Below are positions 1 through 8,532 of a stretch of DNA of 64,000 bases, one piece after another. The DNA is from Rhizobacter koreensis. Its GTDB lineage: Bacteria > Pseudomonadota > Gammaproteobacteria > Burkholderiales > Burkholderiaceae_C. The stretch covers positions 297,062 through 361,061 of the forward strand of contig NZ_JABWMJ010000006.1 of the NCBI RefSeq assembly GCF_013366375.1. The letters run 5' to 3'. The notes under the pieces were generated by a model that was not told the origin of the DNA, did not search any database, and saw only the letters and a list, made by a program, of their open reading frames with translations. A program made the position numbers and the translations under genes. How positions within the stretch are numbered: the first letter of the stretch is position 1; each line of letters begins with the position of its first letter.

Positions 1-997
1 GGATGATCCCGGAGGCGCCCAACAGCACCAGCCCGCCGAGCACCGAGACGAACACCGGCACCGCGTGCAGCCGGATGCGGTCCTTCACGACGAGCGGGTA
101 GACCAGGTTGTCGGCGAGGCCGATCACGATGGTGCCGAACGCCGCCAGCATCGCCGCGTCGCACCAGCGGCCCTGCATGGCCAGGAAACCCGCGACCGGC
201 AGCCAGACGATCGCGGCGCCGAGCACCGGGAGCACCGACAGCACGCCCATCACCGCGCCCCACAGCACCGGCGCCGGCAGGTCGAGCCACCAGAACGCGA
301 GCCCGCCGAGCACGCCCTGCAGCACGGCGACGCCCATGGTTCCCCAGAAGGTGGCATGCACGGTGTCGGCGGTCACGTCGAACAGCTCGCGCGACTCGGG
401 CTTGGTGAGCGGCAGGAAGCGCTCGACGGTCGCGAGCACGCGCACCCGGTCGCGCAGGAAGTAGAACAGGATGAACACCATGATCAGCCAGCCGGTCACC
501 GCGGCGACCGAGCCGGTCAGCACGCTGCGCAGCACGCGCGCGGCGCCGCCGGTGAGGTCGCCGAGGATCGCCTTGACGTCGAAGCGGCGGTTCACGTTCT
601 CGACCAGCGACGCGAGCTGCGGGTGCTTGGCGAGCGACTCCTGCCACATGCGCGTGGCCTCGCCGCCGCGCAGGCGCTCGAGGGCGTCGGCCGACTCGAT
701 GAGCAGCTCGGACGCGACCAGGGCGAACGGCAGCGCCACCAGCAGCGCCACCAGCACGGTCGCGAGCGCCGCCGCGAGCCACGGTCGCTCGATCCGTGCT
801 TCGAGGCGGCGATGGAGCGGCCGCACCACGATCGCCAGCACCATCGCCCAGAGGATCGGCGCCAGCAGCGGGAAGACCACCGCGACGCAGAGGCCCACCC
901 CGAGCAGCGCGAGCGCCGCGAAGCCCGCCGAGCGGACCTGCGGCCGGCTCTCGGTCGCCGGCTTCGCGGCTTCGCCGTCCGCGGCGTCAGCGTCCAT
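1..997 (-). CDS. AI-2E family transporter (PerM-type permease), C-terminus cut by window edge
   Basis: Polytopic inner-membrane protein of the AI-2E/PerM permease family. About 332 residues are visible and the C-terminus lies beyond base 1. After a short charged N-terminus come two hydrophobic segments, then a long soluble stretch (about residues 75-150), then further membrane helices, which is the usual family layout. The segment ending in FYFLRDR is typical. Family members export small molecules or ions; the substrate cannot be read from sequence. The ATG overlaps the end of the upstream sugar-dehydrogenase gene by 11 bp, so the two are probably co-transcribed and translationally coupled. 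Family assignment is firm; a role in autoinducer transport is not implied. Confidence 0.9.
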   Translation of the reverse strand, partial: MDADAADGEAAKPATESRPQVRSAGFAALALLGVGLCVAVVFPLLAPILWAMVLAIVVRPLHRRLEARIERPWLAAALATVLVALLVALPFALVASELLIESADALERLRGGEATRMWQESLAKHPQLASLVENVNRRFDVKAILGDLTGGAARVLRSVLTGSVAAVTGWLIMVFILFYFLRDRVRVLATVERFLPLTKPESRELFDVTADTVHATFWGTMGVAVLQGVLGGLAFWWLDLPAPVLWGAVMGVLSVLPVLGAAIVWLPVAGFLAMQGRWCDAAMLAAFGTIVIGLADNLVYPLVVKDRIRLHAVPVFVSVLGGLVLLGASGII

Positions 998-2393
998 GCG
1001 AGGCGGTGCTTGCCGGTCGGGCCGCTGACGATGCCACCGCGGGCGCCGACGTGCTCGCTGCAGGGTCCGCGGCGATGGCGGCACTCGCCCCCGCCCCAGC
1101 CGCTGCGGTCACCCGCCACACCGTGTTGCCGACGTCGTCGGCGACCAGCAGCGCGCCGCGCCTGTCGATCGCGACGCCGACCGGGCGCCCCTGGGCCTTC
1201 TCGTCGGCGTCGACGAAGCCGGTCAGCACGTCGATCGGCTGCCCGGTCGGCTTGCCAGCCGCGAACGGCACGAAGACGACCTTGTAGCCGCTCAGGGGCT
1301 TGCGGTTCCAGGAGCCGTGCAGGCCGACGAACATGCCGCGCTGCAACGGCGCCGGCAGCGCCGCGCCTTCGGCGGTCGCGAGGCCGAGCGGCGCGACGTG
1401 GGTGCCGAGCGCGAAGTCGGGCTTGACGGCACGCGCGACGAGGTCGGGCCGGGGCGGCTCGACGCGGGCGTCGACGTGCTGGCCCCAGTAGCTGTACGGC
1501 CAGCCGTAGAACGCGCCGTCCTTCACCGACGTGAGGTAGTCGGGGACCAGATCGCTGCCGATCTCGTCGCGCTCGTTGACCACCGTGAAGAGCGCGCCGC
1601 TCTCCGGCTCCCACGCCAGCCCGTTCGGGTTGCGCAGGCCGCTCGCGAACAGGCGCTTGGTGCCGGCCTTCGGGTCGACTTCCCAGATCGCGGCACGACC
1701 GTCCTCGTTGGCGAGGCCGTTCTCGCCGACGTTGCTGTTGGACCCGACCGTCGCGTAGAGCCTGCTGCCGTCCCTGCTGGCGATGACGTTCTTGGTCCAG
1801 TGGTGGTTGATCGGCCCGCCCGGGAGGTCGACCACCTTGCTGCCCGGGCCGGCGAGGCGCAGCGCGCCCGGCTCGTAAGCAAAGCGGACGATTGCGTCGG
1901 CGTTCGCCACGTAGAGGTCGTTGCCGACCAGCGCCATCCCGAACGGGGACATCAGGTTTTCGAGAAACACGCTCTTCACCTCGGCGACACCGTCGCCGTC
2001 GGCGTCGCGCAGCAGGGTGATGCGGTTCGGGCTCGGCACGCCGGCGCCGGCGCGCTCCATCACCTTCTTCATGATCCACGCCTTGAAGCCGCCACCCTCC
2101 TTCGGCGGCGCGTTCGACTCGGCCACGAGCACGTCGCCGTTCGGCAGCACGTGCAGCCAGCGCGGGTGGACGAGGCCGGTCGCCAGCGCGTTGACCTGGA
2201 GCCCGGCCGCGGGGACGGGCTTGCCGCCCTGGGGCCAGCCGACGGCGGGGGCGATGTCGACGGTCGGGATCAGCCGCCGGGTCGGCGCCGGCAGGGTGGG
2301 GTCCGGGCCGATGCTGCTGCTCCACGGCAGCTTCGACGATTCGGCGCAGCCGGCGAGCGCCAGGGCAGCGAGCAGGATCAGGGGGCGGTTCAT
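987..2393 (-). CDS. PQQ-type sugar (L-sorbosone) dehydrogenase family lipoprotein
   Basis: Predicted lipoprotein of 468 residues with a beta-propeller fold of the sorbosone/glucose dehydrogenase family. The N-terminus is a lipoprotein signal with lipobox LAGC (Cys at about residue 16), which places it in the periplasm attached to a membrane. Family-type segments include [12 protein letters not shown] and HGSWNRKP. Relatives oxidise aldoses or sorbosone using PQQ; no haem motif is present, so electrons would pass to another carrier. The C-terminal 35 residues are an Ala/Ser-rich tail. A GGAG ribosome-binding site lies 7 bases before the ATG. No PQQ synthesis genes are in the window. Substrate unknown. 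Confidence 0.85.
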   Translation of the reverse strand: MNRPLILLAALALAGCAESSKLPWSSSIGPDPTLPAPTRRLIPTVDIAPAVGWPQGGKPVPAAGLQVNALATGLVHPRWLHVLPNGDVLVAESNAPPKEGGGFKAWIMKKVMERAGAGVPSPNRITLLRDADGDGVAEVKSVFLENLMSPFGMALVGNDLYVANADAIVRFAYEPGALRLAGPGSKVVDLPGGPINHHWTKNVIASRDGSRLYATVGSNSNVGENGLANEDGRAAIWEVDPKAGTKRLFASGLRNPNGLAWEPESGALFTVVNERDEIGSDLVPDYLTSVKDGAFYGWPYSYWGQHVDARVEPPRPDLVARAVKPDFALGTHVAPLGLATAEGAALPAPLQRGMFVGLHGSWNRKPLSGYKVVFVPFAAGKPTGQPIDVLTGFVDADEKAQGRPVGVAIDRRGALLVADDVGNTVWRVTAAAGAGASAAIAADPAASTSAPAVASSAARPASTASHGR

Positions 2394-2485
2394 CTCGGGC
2401 TCCAGACGCGGGACTCCCTCCGCTCGACCGGAGGACGACGCAGGCTAGCGTGCGACGCCGGCACGGCGCGTCGGCGAGGGCCGCG

Positions 2486-2839
2486 TCAGCCCGCCGGACA
2501 CCCGGACGCGACGAACGCCGGAACGCTGGTCCACACGACCGCGAGCGCGCCGAGCAGCGCCGCGAGAGCCTGCACCCGCACCGAGAACACCAGCGGCTCG
2601 GCGCGCAGCGCGCGCCAGGCCTGCCAGGCCAGCGCGGCGACCGCGACCAGCGCGAGCACACTGCCTCCGGCGAGCGCCCAGCGCAGCAGCGATGCGCCGA
2701 ACAGGTCGCGCGTCGCCCAGCCGGCACGACAGCCGACCGGGACGGCGGCGTAGCTGTAGAAGAAATGCAGCGCCCAGACGCCGAACGGCGCGGCGACCAC
2801 CGCGGTGCGCGCGAAGAAGCGGTCGCCGGCGCGATCCAT
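2486..2839 (-). CDS. Small membrane protein at the end of the caa3-type oxidase operon
   Basis: A 117-residue hydrophobic protein with about three predicted membrane segments (near residues 12-32, 50-72 and 85-108). It contains APFGVWALHFFYSY and two cysteines (one near residue 38, one four residues from the C-terminus). I do not recognise a named family. Its start codon overlaps the stop of the subunit I-III fusion gene by one base (TGATG), so translation is almost certainly coupled and the protein probably belongs to the same oxidase complex or its assembly. It could be a small accessory subunit analogous to subunit IV, but no motif proves this. Confidence 0.7.
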   Translation of the reverse strand: MDRAGDRFFARTAVVAAPFGVWALHFFYSYAAVPVGCRAGWATRDLFGASLLRWALAGGSVLALVAVAALAWQAWRALRAEPLVFSVRVQALAALLGALAVVWTSVPAFVASGCPAG

Positions 2840-5358
2840 CAGAGCCAGGCCGCGACCGCGTACGGCACGAACGCGACGGCGAGCGCCTGCGCAGTGCTCG
2901 CGTGCCAGAGCAGCGCGACGTTCTCGAGCGTTGCACGCTGGCGCGGCGTGACGAGGCCGCACCCGATGCGCGCGCCCAGGTAGGCGGCGAAGAACAGCAT
3001 CAGCACGACGTGAAAGCCGAGGTAGCTGAGCAGCGCGGCGACGGTGGCGCCCCAGGCGGTGGCGCGCGGCGCGAGCCCGGCACTCTGATGCGCGAGCAGC
3101 AGCGCGGCGAAGCCGGCCACGGCGGCGAGCGCGGCCGCGACGAGCCAGCCGCCGCGCCAGCGCGACGGCGTCGCGCGCGCCGCGCCGCGCCCGGCCAGCG
3201 CGACGAACAGCGAGCTCGCGACGAACGCGGCGGCGCCGAGCGCTGTGGTGCCGAGCGGTGGCAGCGCGGCGCCCGGCGGCGGGCACACCGCCCCGCGCAT
3301 CGCGACGTGGATGTGCGCGAACACGATCGAGGCGAGCACCGTCGCGTCGACGACGACGAGGATCACGCTCGCCCACCACGAGTGCGAGCGCAGGCCGTGC
3401 GCGCCGACCGGAACGCTGACCCCTTCGCCGACGCTGGCGCTGGCGAGGCCCGGGTCGCGGTCGCTGTGCCAGAGCCACATCAGCGTGGTGACGATCGCGA
3501 GCACCCCGAACGCGAACGCGGTGACCATCCACTTCACCGTCAGCAGCAGGAAGAAGCCCGCCGTGCCGAGCGCGGCCAGCACCGGCAGCCAGCTGTCGCG
3601 CGGCAGCACGATGAGGTGCGAGAGGCGCGCCGCCGCCGGGCTGGTGACCAGCGTCTCGCGCAGGCCGGTCGGCGTGCCTGGCAGCCAGTGCGCGCCGGCG
3701 ACCACCTCCTCGCTGAGCGTCGGCCGGTCCCAGAGCGGGTAGCGCGACGTCACCTGCGGCACGCTGCGCGTCGCGTAGTCCTCGGACGGAATCCACTCGA
3801 GCGTGCCGGCGTTCCACGGGTTGCCGTGCGGCCGCTCCGGCCGGCGCAGCGTGCGCGCGAGATCGAACGCGAGCAGCGCGAAGCCGGCGCCGAGCGCGAC
3901 CGCGCCGAGCGACGAAACGAGGTTGACCGCTTCCAGGCCGACCCAGGCGTCGTAGGTGTAGACGCGGCGCGGCATGCCCAGGAGGCCCGCGATGTGCAGC
4001 GGGAAGAAGGTGACGTGGAAACCGCCGAACACGAGCCCGAACACCCAGCGACCCAGCCGCTCCGACAGCGGATGGCCGCCGAGCAGCGGCAGCCAGTAGT
4101 AGAGCGCGGCGAGCAGCGGCATGACGACGCCGCCGATCAGCACGTAGTGCAGGTGCGCGACGACGAAGTAGGTGTCGTGCGCCTGCCAGTCGAACGGCAC
4201 CATCGCGACCATCACGCCGGTGAGACCGCCGATCACGAAGGTGAACAGGAACCCGAGCACGAACAGCGTCGGCGTGTTGACGCGTGCGCGGCCGCGCCAG
4301 AGCGTCGCGATCCACGCGAACACCTGCAGCCCGGCGGGCACCGCAACCGACAGGCTCGCCGCCGAGATCAGCATCGCCGAGAGCGGACCGATGCCGGCGG
4401 TGAACATGTGGTGCGCCCACAGCGCGAAGCTGATGACGCCGGTGCCGACCAGCGCGGCGACGATGGCGCCGTGGCCGGCGAGCGGCTTGCCGACCAGTGC
4501 CGGCAGCATCGCCGAGACCATGCCCGCCGCCGGCAGGAAGATGATGTAGACCTCCGGGTGGCCGAAGAACCAGAACAGGTGCTGCCAGAGCAGCGGGTCG
4601 CCGCCACGCTCGGCGACGAAGAACGGCCAGTCGAACGCGCGCTCCATCTCGAGCAGCGCAGTGCCCGCGATCACCGCCGGGAAGGCGAACACGATCATCA
4701 GACCGACGACCAGCATGGCCCACGCGTAGACCGGCATCTTCGCCAGCGACATGCCCGGCGCGCGCGTCATCAGGATGCCGACGATCAGCTCGATCGCGCC
4801 GGCGATCGCGCTGATCTCGATGAAGCCGATGCCGAGCAGCCAGAAGTCGGCGTTGAGCCCCGGCGAGTGCACCCGGCTGGTGAGCGGCGGATACATGAAC
4901 CAGCCGCCGTCGGGCGCGAGGCCGAAGAAGAGCGTGCAGAAGAACGCGAGGCCGCCGAACGCGTAGGCCCAGTACGCGTACGCCGAAAGACGCGGGAACG
5001 GCAGGTCGCGCGCGCCCAGCATGTTGGGCAGCAGGTAGACCGCGAACGCCTCGACCACCGGCACCGCGAACAGGAACATCATCACCGTGCCGTGCATGGT
5101 GAAGACCTGGTTGTAGGTGTCGGGCGCGAGCAGGGTGTTGCCCGGCACCGCGAGCTGCGCGCGCATCAGGAGGCCCAGCACGCCGGCGAGCACCAGGAAC
5201 AGCAGCGCGGTCCCGATGTACAGCTTGCCGATGTAGGTGTTGTTGACCGCGCGCGGGCGGCGCCAGCCCGTCGGCATCAACCAGGCGCGCTCGAGCGCCT
5301 CGCGCTCGCCGGACGGGCGCGGCAGGCGGTTCGGCAGTGCGGCGTCGTCGGCGCTCAC
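2839..5358 (-). CDS. coxA: Cytochrome c oxidase subunit I fused to subunit III (caa3-type)
   Basis: An 839-residue haem-copper oxidase catalytic subunit. All metal ligands are visible: His89 (FTMHG, low-spin haem), His267 and Tyr271 in GHPEVY (CuB and the His-Tyr cross-link), His316-His317 (CuB), and His402 and His404 in AHLH (haem a3 and haem a). Subunit I normally ends near residue 550; here another 250 residues with several membrane helices follow and resemble subunit III, as in Thermus-type I-III fusions. The chosen GTG start overlaps the coxB stop (GTGA); a downstream Met near residue 28 is an alternative. It reduces oxygen to water and pumps protons using electrons from subunit II. No assembly factor genes lie in this cluster. 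Confidence 0.93.
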   Translation of the reverse strand: MSADDAALPNRLPRPSGEREALERAWLMPTGWRRPRAVNNTYIGKLYIGTALLFLVLAGVLGLLMRAQLAVPGNTLLAPDTYNQVFTMHGTVMMFLFAVPVVEAFAVYLLPNMLGARDLPFPRLSAYAYWAYAFGGLAFFCTLFFGLAPDGGWFMYPPLTSRVHSPGLNADFWLLGIGFIEISAIAGAIELIVGILMTRAPGMSLAKMPVYAWAMLVVGLMIVFAFPAVIAGTALLEMERAFDWPFFVAERGGDPLLWQHLFWFFGHPEVYIIFLPAAGMVSAMLPALVGKPLAGHGAIVAALVGTGVISFALWAHHMFTAGIGPLSAMLISAASLSVAVPAGLQVFAWIATLWRGRARVNTPTLFVLGFLFTFVIGGLTGVMVAMVPFDWQAHDTYFVVAHLHYVLIGGVVMPLLAALYYWLPLLGGHPLSERLGRWVFGLVFGGFHVTFFPLHIAGLLGMPRRVYTYDAWVGLEAVNLVSSLGAVALGAGFALLAFDLARTLRRPERPHGNPWNAGTLEWIPSEDYATRSVPQVTSRYPLWDRPTLSEEVVAGAHWLPGTPTGLRETLVTSPAAARLSHLIVLPRDSWLPVLAALGTAGFFLLLTVKWMVTAFAFGVLAIVTTLMWLWHSDRDPGLASASVGEGVSVPVGAHGLRSHSWWASVILVVVDATVLASIVFAHIHVAMRGAVCPPPGAALPPLGTTALGAAAFVASSLFVALAGRGAARATPSRWRGGWLVAAALAAVAGFAALLLAHQSAGLAPRATAWGATVAALLSYLGFHVVLMLFFAAYLGARIGCGLVTPRQRATLENVALLWHASTAQALAVAFVPYAVAAWL

Positions 5359-6275
5359 CGCAGCGTCTCCAGATAGGCCGCGAGCGCGTCGACCGTCGCC
5401 GCATCGGCGCCGTCGAGCGCCGGCATGTGGGCGCCCGGCTTGAGCGCCTGCACGCCGGTGATCCAGCGCCCGAACGCGCCGGGCTCGTTGCGCAGCACGC
5501 CGGCGCCGAGGTGGAGCCGGCTCGCGACGTGGGTGAGATCGGGGCCGACGGTGCGTGCCTCGGAGACGCCGCGCACCGTGTGGCAGGCGGCGCAGCCGCG
5601 CTCGGCGAACGCGACGCGGCCGCGCGCGGCGGCGCCGGCGGGCTCGCCCGCGTCGACGGCCTGGCCCGCGAGCCAGCGGTCGAACGCCGCCGGCTCCTCG
5701 GCGACCACGTGCAACGTCATGCGCGCGTGCTGGGTGCCGCAGAACTCGGCGCACGGGCCGCGGTAGACGCCGGGCCGCACGGCGTCGATCGAGACGTGGT
5801 GCAGGCGCCCGGGCACCAGGTCGACCTTGCCGCCGAGCTCGGGCACCCAGAAGCTGTGGATCACGTCGGCGCTCGCGAGCGCAAGGCGCACCGGCCGGCC
5901 GACCGGCAGGCGCAGCTCGTTGGCGACGGCGACGCTGCGGCCGCTCGCCGGGTCGACGTAGCGGATCTCCCACCACCAGAGGCGGCCGGTCACCGAGACG
6001 ACGAGCGCGTTCGGCGCGAGCGCCGCGCTCGCGGCGTCGGTGCGCCAGGTCCCGTAGAGCAGCAGCGCGCTCAGCACCCCGATCGGCATGACGAGCCCGC
6101 CGCCGACGATCCAGGCGGCGACCGGCACGTCGCGGCGGCGCCGGCGCAGCGCGAGCGCGGCGCAGGCGAGCGTGACCAGCGCGACGAGCGTCGTCAGGCC
6201 GATGAGCAGCCAGGTCATCTCCGTGAGCCGCGCAGCTTGCAGGCTCGCCGGCGCGAAGACCGACGCCGGGTTCAT
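5355..6275 (-). CDS. coxB: Cytochrome c oxidase subunit II with fused cytochrome c domain
   Basis: A 306-residue electron-entry subunit of the accessory oxidase. Two membrane helices (about residues 20-43 and 52-75) precede a periplasmic cupredoxin domain. The CuA ligands are His140, Cys175, Cys179, His183 and Met186. A C-terminal class I cytochrome c domain follows, with haem motif CAACH (228-232) and probable axial Met284, making this a caa3-type subunit. The ATG overlaps the stop of the upstream cytochrome c gene (ATGA), and the GTG of the subunit I-III fusion overlaps its own stop, so the three genes form a tightly coupled operon. Confidence 0.93.
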   Translation of the reverse strand: MNPASVFAPASLQAARLTEMTWLLIGLTTLVALVTLACAALALRRRRRDVPVAAWIVGGGLVMPIGVLSALLLYGTWRTDAASAALAPNALVVSVTGRLWWWEIRYVDPASGRSVAVANELRLPVGRPVRLALASADVIHSFWVPELGGKVDLVPGRLHHVSIDAVRPGVYRGPCAEFCGTQHARMTLHVVAEEPAAFDRWLAGQAVDAGEPAGAAARGRVAFAERGCAACHTVRGVSEARTVGPDLTHVASRLHLGAGVLRNEPGAFGRWITGVQALKPGAHMPALDGADAATVDALAAYLETLR

Positions 6276-6712
6276 CGCAGGCTCATCAGGTAGGCCGCGA
6301 TGTCGCGCGCATCGCGCGGCGAGACGCCCATGTCCGGCATCGGCGTGCCCGGCACCAGGGCCTGCGGCGACTCGATCCAGGCGATCAGGTTGGCGGGCAG
6401 GTTGGGCACCTCGCCGGCGATGTAGCTGCGCCGGCCGAACGCGGCGAGCGTCGGGCCGGCGGCGCCTTCGGACGCCGGCACTTCGGGGATCGCGTGGCAG
6501 CTTCCGCACTGGTACTGCGCGAGCAGCGCCTGGCCGCGCGTCGGGTCGGCTTCGGGGACTTGCGTGAACCGTGCGTCGGCGAGCGGACGGCGCTCGCAAC
6601 CGGCGAGGCCGGCAAGCGCCGCCGCCGCGAGCAGCGCCGCGAGCGCGCGCGAGCGGCAAGAATGCGGCGTCACGCGGCCGCGCACCGGCGAGCGGCGTGG
6701 CGGCACGGCCAT
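6272..6712 (-). CDS. Class I cytochrome c lipoprotein, first gene of the caa3-type operon
   Basis: A 146-residue monohaem cytochrome. A basic leader and hydrophobic stretch end in lipobox LAGC (Cys at about residue 39), so the mature protein should be lipid-anchored and periplasmic. The haem motif is CGSCH and the likely axial Met lies in TPMPDMGV. It directly precedes coxB with a 4-bp overlap and probably hands electrons to the CuA or haem c centre of that subunit, though this is inferred from position. The start is uncertain: an in-frame GTG about 14 codons downstream would give a more normal signal-peptide length. A divergent diheme cytochrome gene starts 58 bp away. Confidence 0.85.
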   Translation of the reverse strand: MAVPPRRSPVRGRVTPHSCRSRALAALLAAAALAGLAGCERRPLADARFTQVPEADPTRGQALLAQYQCGSCHAIPEVPASEGAAGPTLAAFGRRSYIAGEVPNLPANLIAWIESPQALVPGTPMPDMGVSPRDARDIAAYLMSLR

Positions 6713-6770
6713 GACGCGCCGCGCCCTCCGTCCGTCGACCGACCTGCTCCGCGCCTGGAAATGACCGCCA

Positions 6771-7610
6771 ATGAAGACTCTTCTGATCGTTCTGGCGGCG
6801 GGCGCCGCCCTCGGGTTCGGTACCGCCGCGGCGGTGGTGTACGGCGGACTCTATGACATCAGCGCGACGACGGCGCACACGCAGAGCGTCTACTCGCTGC
6901 TCGAGACCACGATGCGCCGGTCGGTGCAGCTGCGCGCGCGCGACATCGCGGTGCCCGACCTGACCGCGCCGGCGGTGGTCGCGCGCGGCGCCGCATGCTT
7001 TCGCGAGCACTGCGTGCAGTGCCACGGCGCGCCCGGCGTGGCGCCCGGCGCCGTCGGCAAGAGCATGCAGCCGCTACCGGGTTCGCTGATCGACGCCGCA
7101 CGCCACTGGCGCCCGGCCGAGGTCTACTGGATCACCCGCAACGGCATCAAGATGAGCGGCATGCCGGCGTGGGCGCTGCGCCTTGCCGACGACGACATCT
7201 GGGCGACCGTGGCGTTCGTCGAGCGCCTGCCGCTGCTGTCGCCGAGCGCCTACGCCGCCGCGGTCGCGGAGCCCGCGCGCTGCGAGGAAAGCGAAGGCAG
7301 TGCGACCGCCTCGACGCCGTCGACGCCGACCAGCCGCGACGACGCCGCGCGCATCGCGCTGCAGCAGTACGCCTGTACCGCCTGCCACGTGGTGCCCGGC
7401 ATCGCCGGGTCGAATCTGCAGGTCGGGCCGCCGCTCGCCGGCCTTGCCCGCCGCAGCCTGCTTGCGGGCGGTCTTCCGAACACGTCCGAGAACCTGGTGC
7501 GCTGGATCCGCGATCCGCGCGGCATCGACCCGCGCACCGCGATGCCCAACCTCGGCGTCGGCGAGGCGCACGCGCGCCTCATGGCGGACTATCTGCTCGG
7601 CTTGCGCTGA
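6771..7610 (+). CDS. Diheme cytochrome c
   Basis: A 279-residue protein with an N-terminal membrane anchor or uncleaved signal (residues 1-25) and two cytochrome c domains. The haem motifs are CVQCH (about residue 81) and CTACH (about residue 202). Met candidates lie in IKMSGMPAW and TAMPNLGV. The second domain is similar in layout to the neighbouring cytochrome c lipoprotein (a motif ending in M-P-x-L/M-G-V and a C-terminal Y-L-x-x-L-R), which suggests duplication. It is transcribed divergently from the oxidase operon across a 58-bp gap and is a plausible electron donor to it. Only the haem sites and topology are seen directly. Confidence 0.87.
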   Translation: MKTLLIVLAAGAALGFGTAAAVVYGGLYDISATTAHTQSVYSLLETTMRRSVQLRARDIAVPDLTAPAVVARGAACFREHCVQCHGAPGVAPGAVGKSMQPLPGSLIDAARHWRPAEVYWITRNGIKMSGMPAWALRLADDDIWATVAFVERLPLLSPSAYAAAVAEPARCEESEGSATASTPSTPTSRDDAARIALQQYACTACHVVPGIAGSNLQVGPPLAGLARRSLLAGGLPNTSENLVRWIRDPRGIDPRTAMPNLGVGEAHARLMADYLLGLR

Positions 7611-7761
7611 ACGCCCAGGTCGCCGGCTCAGCAGCCTCGGCGCTCGGCAAGGCCGCAGCCGACGAGGGTGACGTGCACTGCCCGTCGGGCAGGGGCGCCA
7701 CGGCGTCGGCGCGGCGCCAACGGTCGCTGCAGCGCTGCCTGGCGCTGACGCGGCGCCGGCG

Positions 7762-8523
7762 TCAGTTCGGGATGACCGGCCGGCCGGCGCTCGCGCCGAG
7801 CTCGCCCTTCGAGCGGCTCGCGAGCAGCTGGCGCTCGATCTGCTCGACGCCGACCGCGCCTGGCAGGTGGGTGCCGTCCTCGAACACGAGGCCCGGCGTG
7901 CCGCGCACCCGATGGCGCTGACCGAGCGCGGTGTTGCGCTGCAATGCGGAGGTGTCGCAGTTGGCGGCCGGCGCCGGCGTGCCCTCGAGCATCCAGTCGC
8001 GCCACGCCTTGGTGCTGTCCTTCGCGCACCAGATGTTGCGCGACTTCTCCGACGAGTCGGGGCCGAGGATCGGATAGAGGAAGGTGTAGACGGTGACGTC
8101 CTTGACCTGCTGCAGGTCACGCTCGAAACGTTTGCAGTAGCCGCAGTTCGGGTCCGCGAAGACGGCCATCTTGCGCGAGCCGTTGCCCTGCTTCCAGACC
8201 ATCGCGTCCTTCAGCGGCAGCTTCGAGAAGTCGATCGCGGTGAGCTTGGCGATGCGCTGCTCGGTAAGGTTCGCGCGCGTGCGCGTGTCGATCAGCTGGC
8301 CTTCGATGAGGTACGTGCCCTGCTCGTCGGTGTAGAGCACGTCGGTGCCGACGCGCAGTTCGTAGATGCCGGGGATCGGCGTCTTCGTGATCTCGTCGAT
8401 GCGCGGGAAGTCGGGCAGGCGCTCGGCGATGGCCTTGCGGATCTGCGCGTCCTGCGCGAAGCCGGGTTGCCCCAGCAGGGCCGCGGCAGCGGCGACGGCG
8501 AGCCAGCGAAGGGTCTTGGACAT
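7762..8523 (-). CDS. dsbC: DsbC-type periplasmic thiol:disulfide isomerase
   Basis: A 253-residue secreted protein that repairs wrong disulfide bonds in the periplasm. A cleavable signal peptide (residues 1-23, ending GFAQ) is followed by the N-terminal dimerisation domain and a thioredoxin-fold domain with active site CGYC (127-130) and the family sequence FADPNCGYC. A cis-Pro loop (RGTPG) is present. Two further cysteines form the likely structural pair. The gene follows the UbiH-like monooxygenase by 9 bp and is probably its operon partner. Many c-type cytochromes and CuA proteins nearby need correct thiol chemistry, but no specific link is shown. Confidence 0.93.
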   Translation of the reverse strand: MSKTLRWLAVAAAAALLGQPGFAQDAQIRKAIAERLPDFPRIDEITKTPIPGIYELRVGTDVLYTDEQGTYLIEGQLIDTRTRANLTEQRIAKLTAIDFSKLPLKDAMVWKQGNGSRKMAVFADPNCGYCKRFERDLQQVKDVTVYTFLYPILGPDSSEKSRNIWCAKDSTKAWRDWMLEGTPAPAANCDTSALQRNTALGQRHRVRGTPGLVFEDGTHLPGAVGVEQIERQLLASRSKGELGASAGRPVIPN

Positions 8524-8532
8524 GGGGCGCTT

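Noticed and set aside
2692..5376. Long open frame antisense to the oxidase fusion, and a similar one at 30856-33714 antisense to ctaD/ctaC
   Set aside because: Same effect of base composition; the sense proteins carry every haem and copper ligand.
7745..7765. 7-bp hairpin CTGACGC/GCGTCAG at the end of dsbC as a terminator
   Set aside because: It overlaps the stop codon, has a short stem and is followed by no T-run; too weak to list as a feature.
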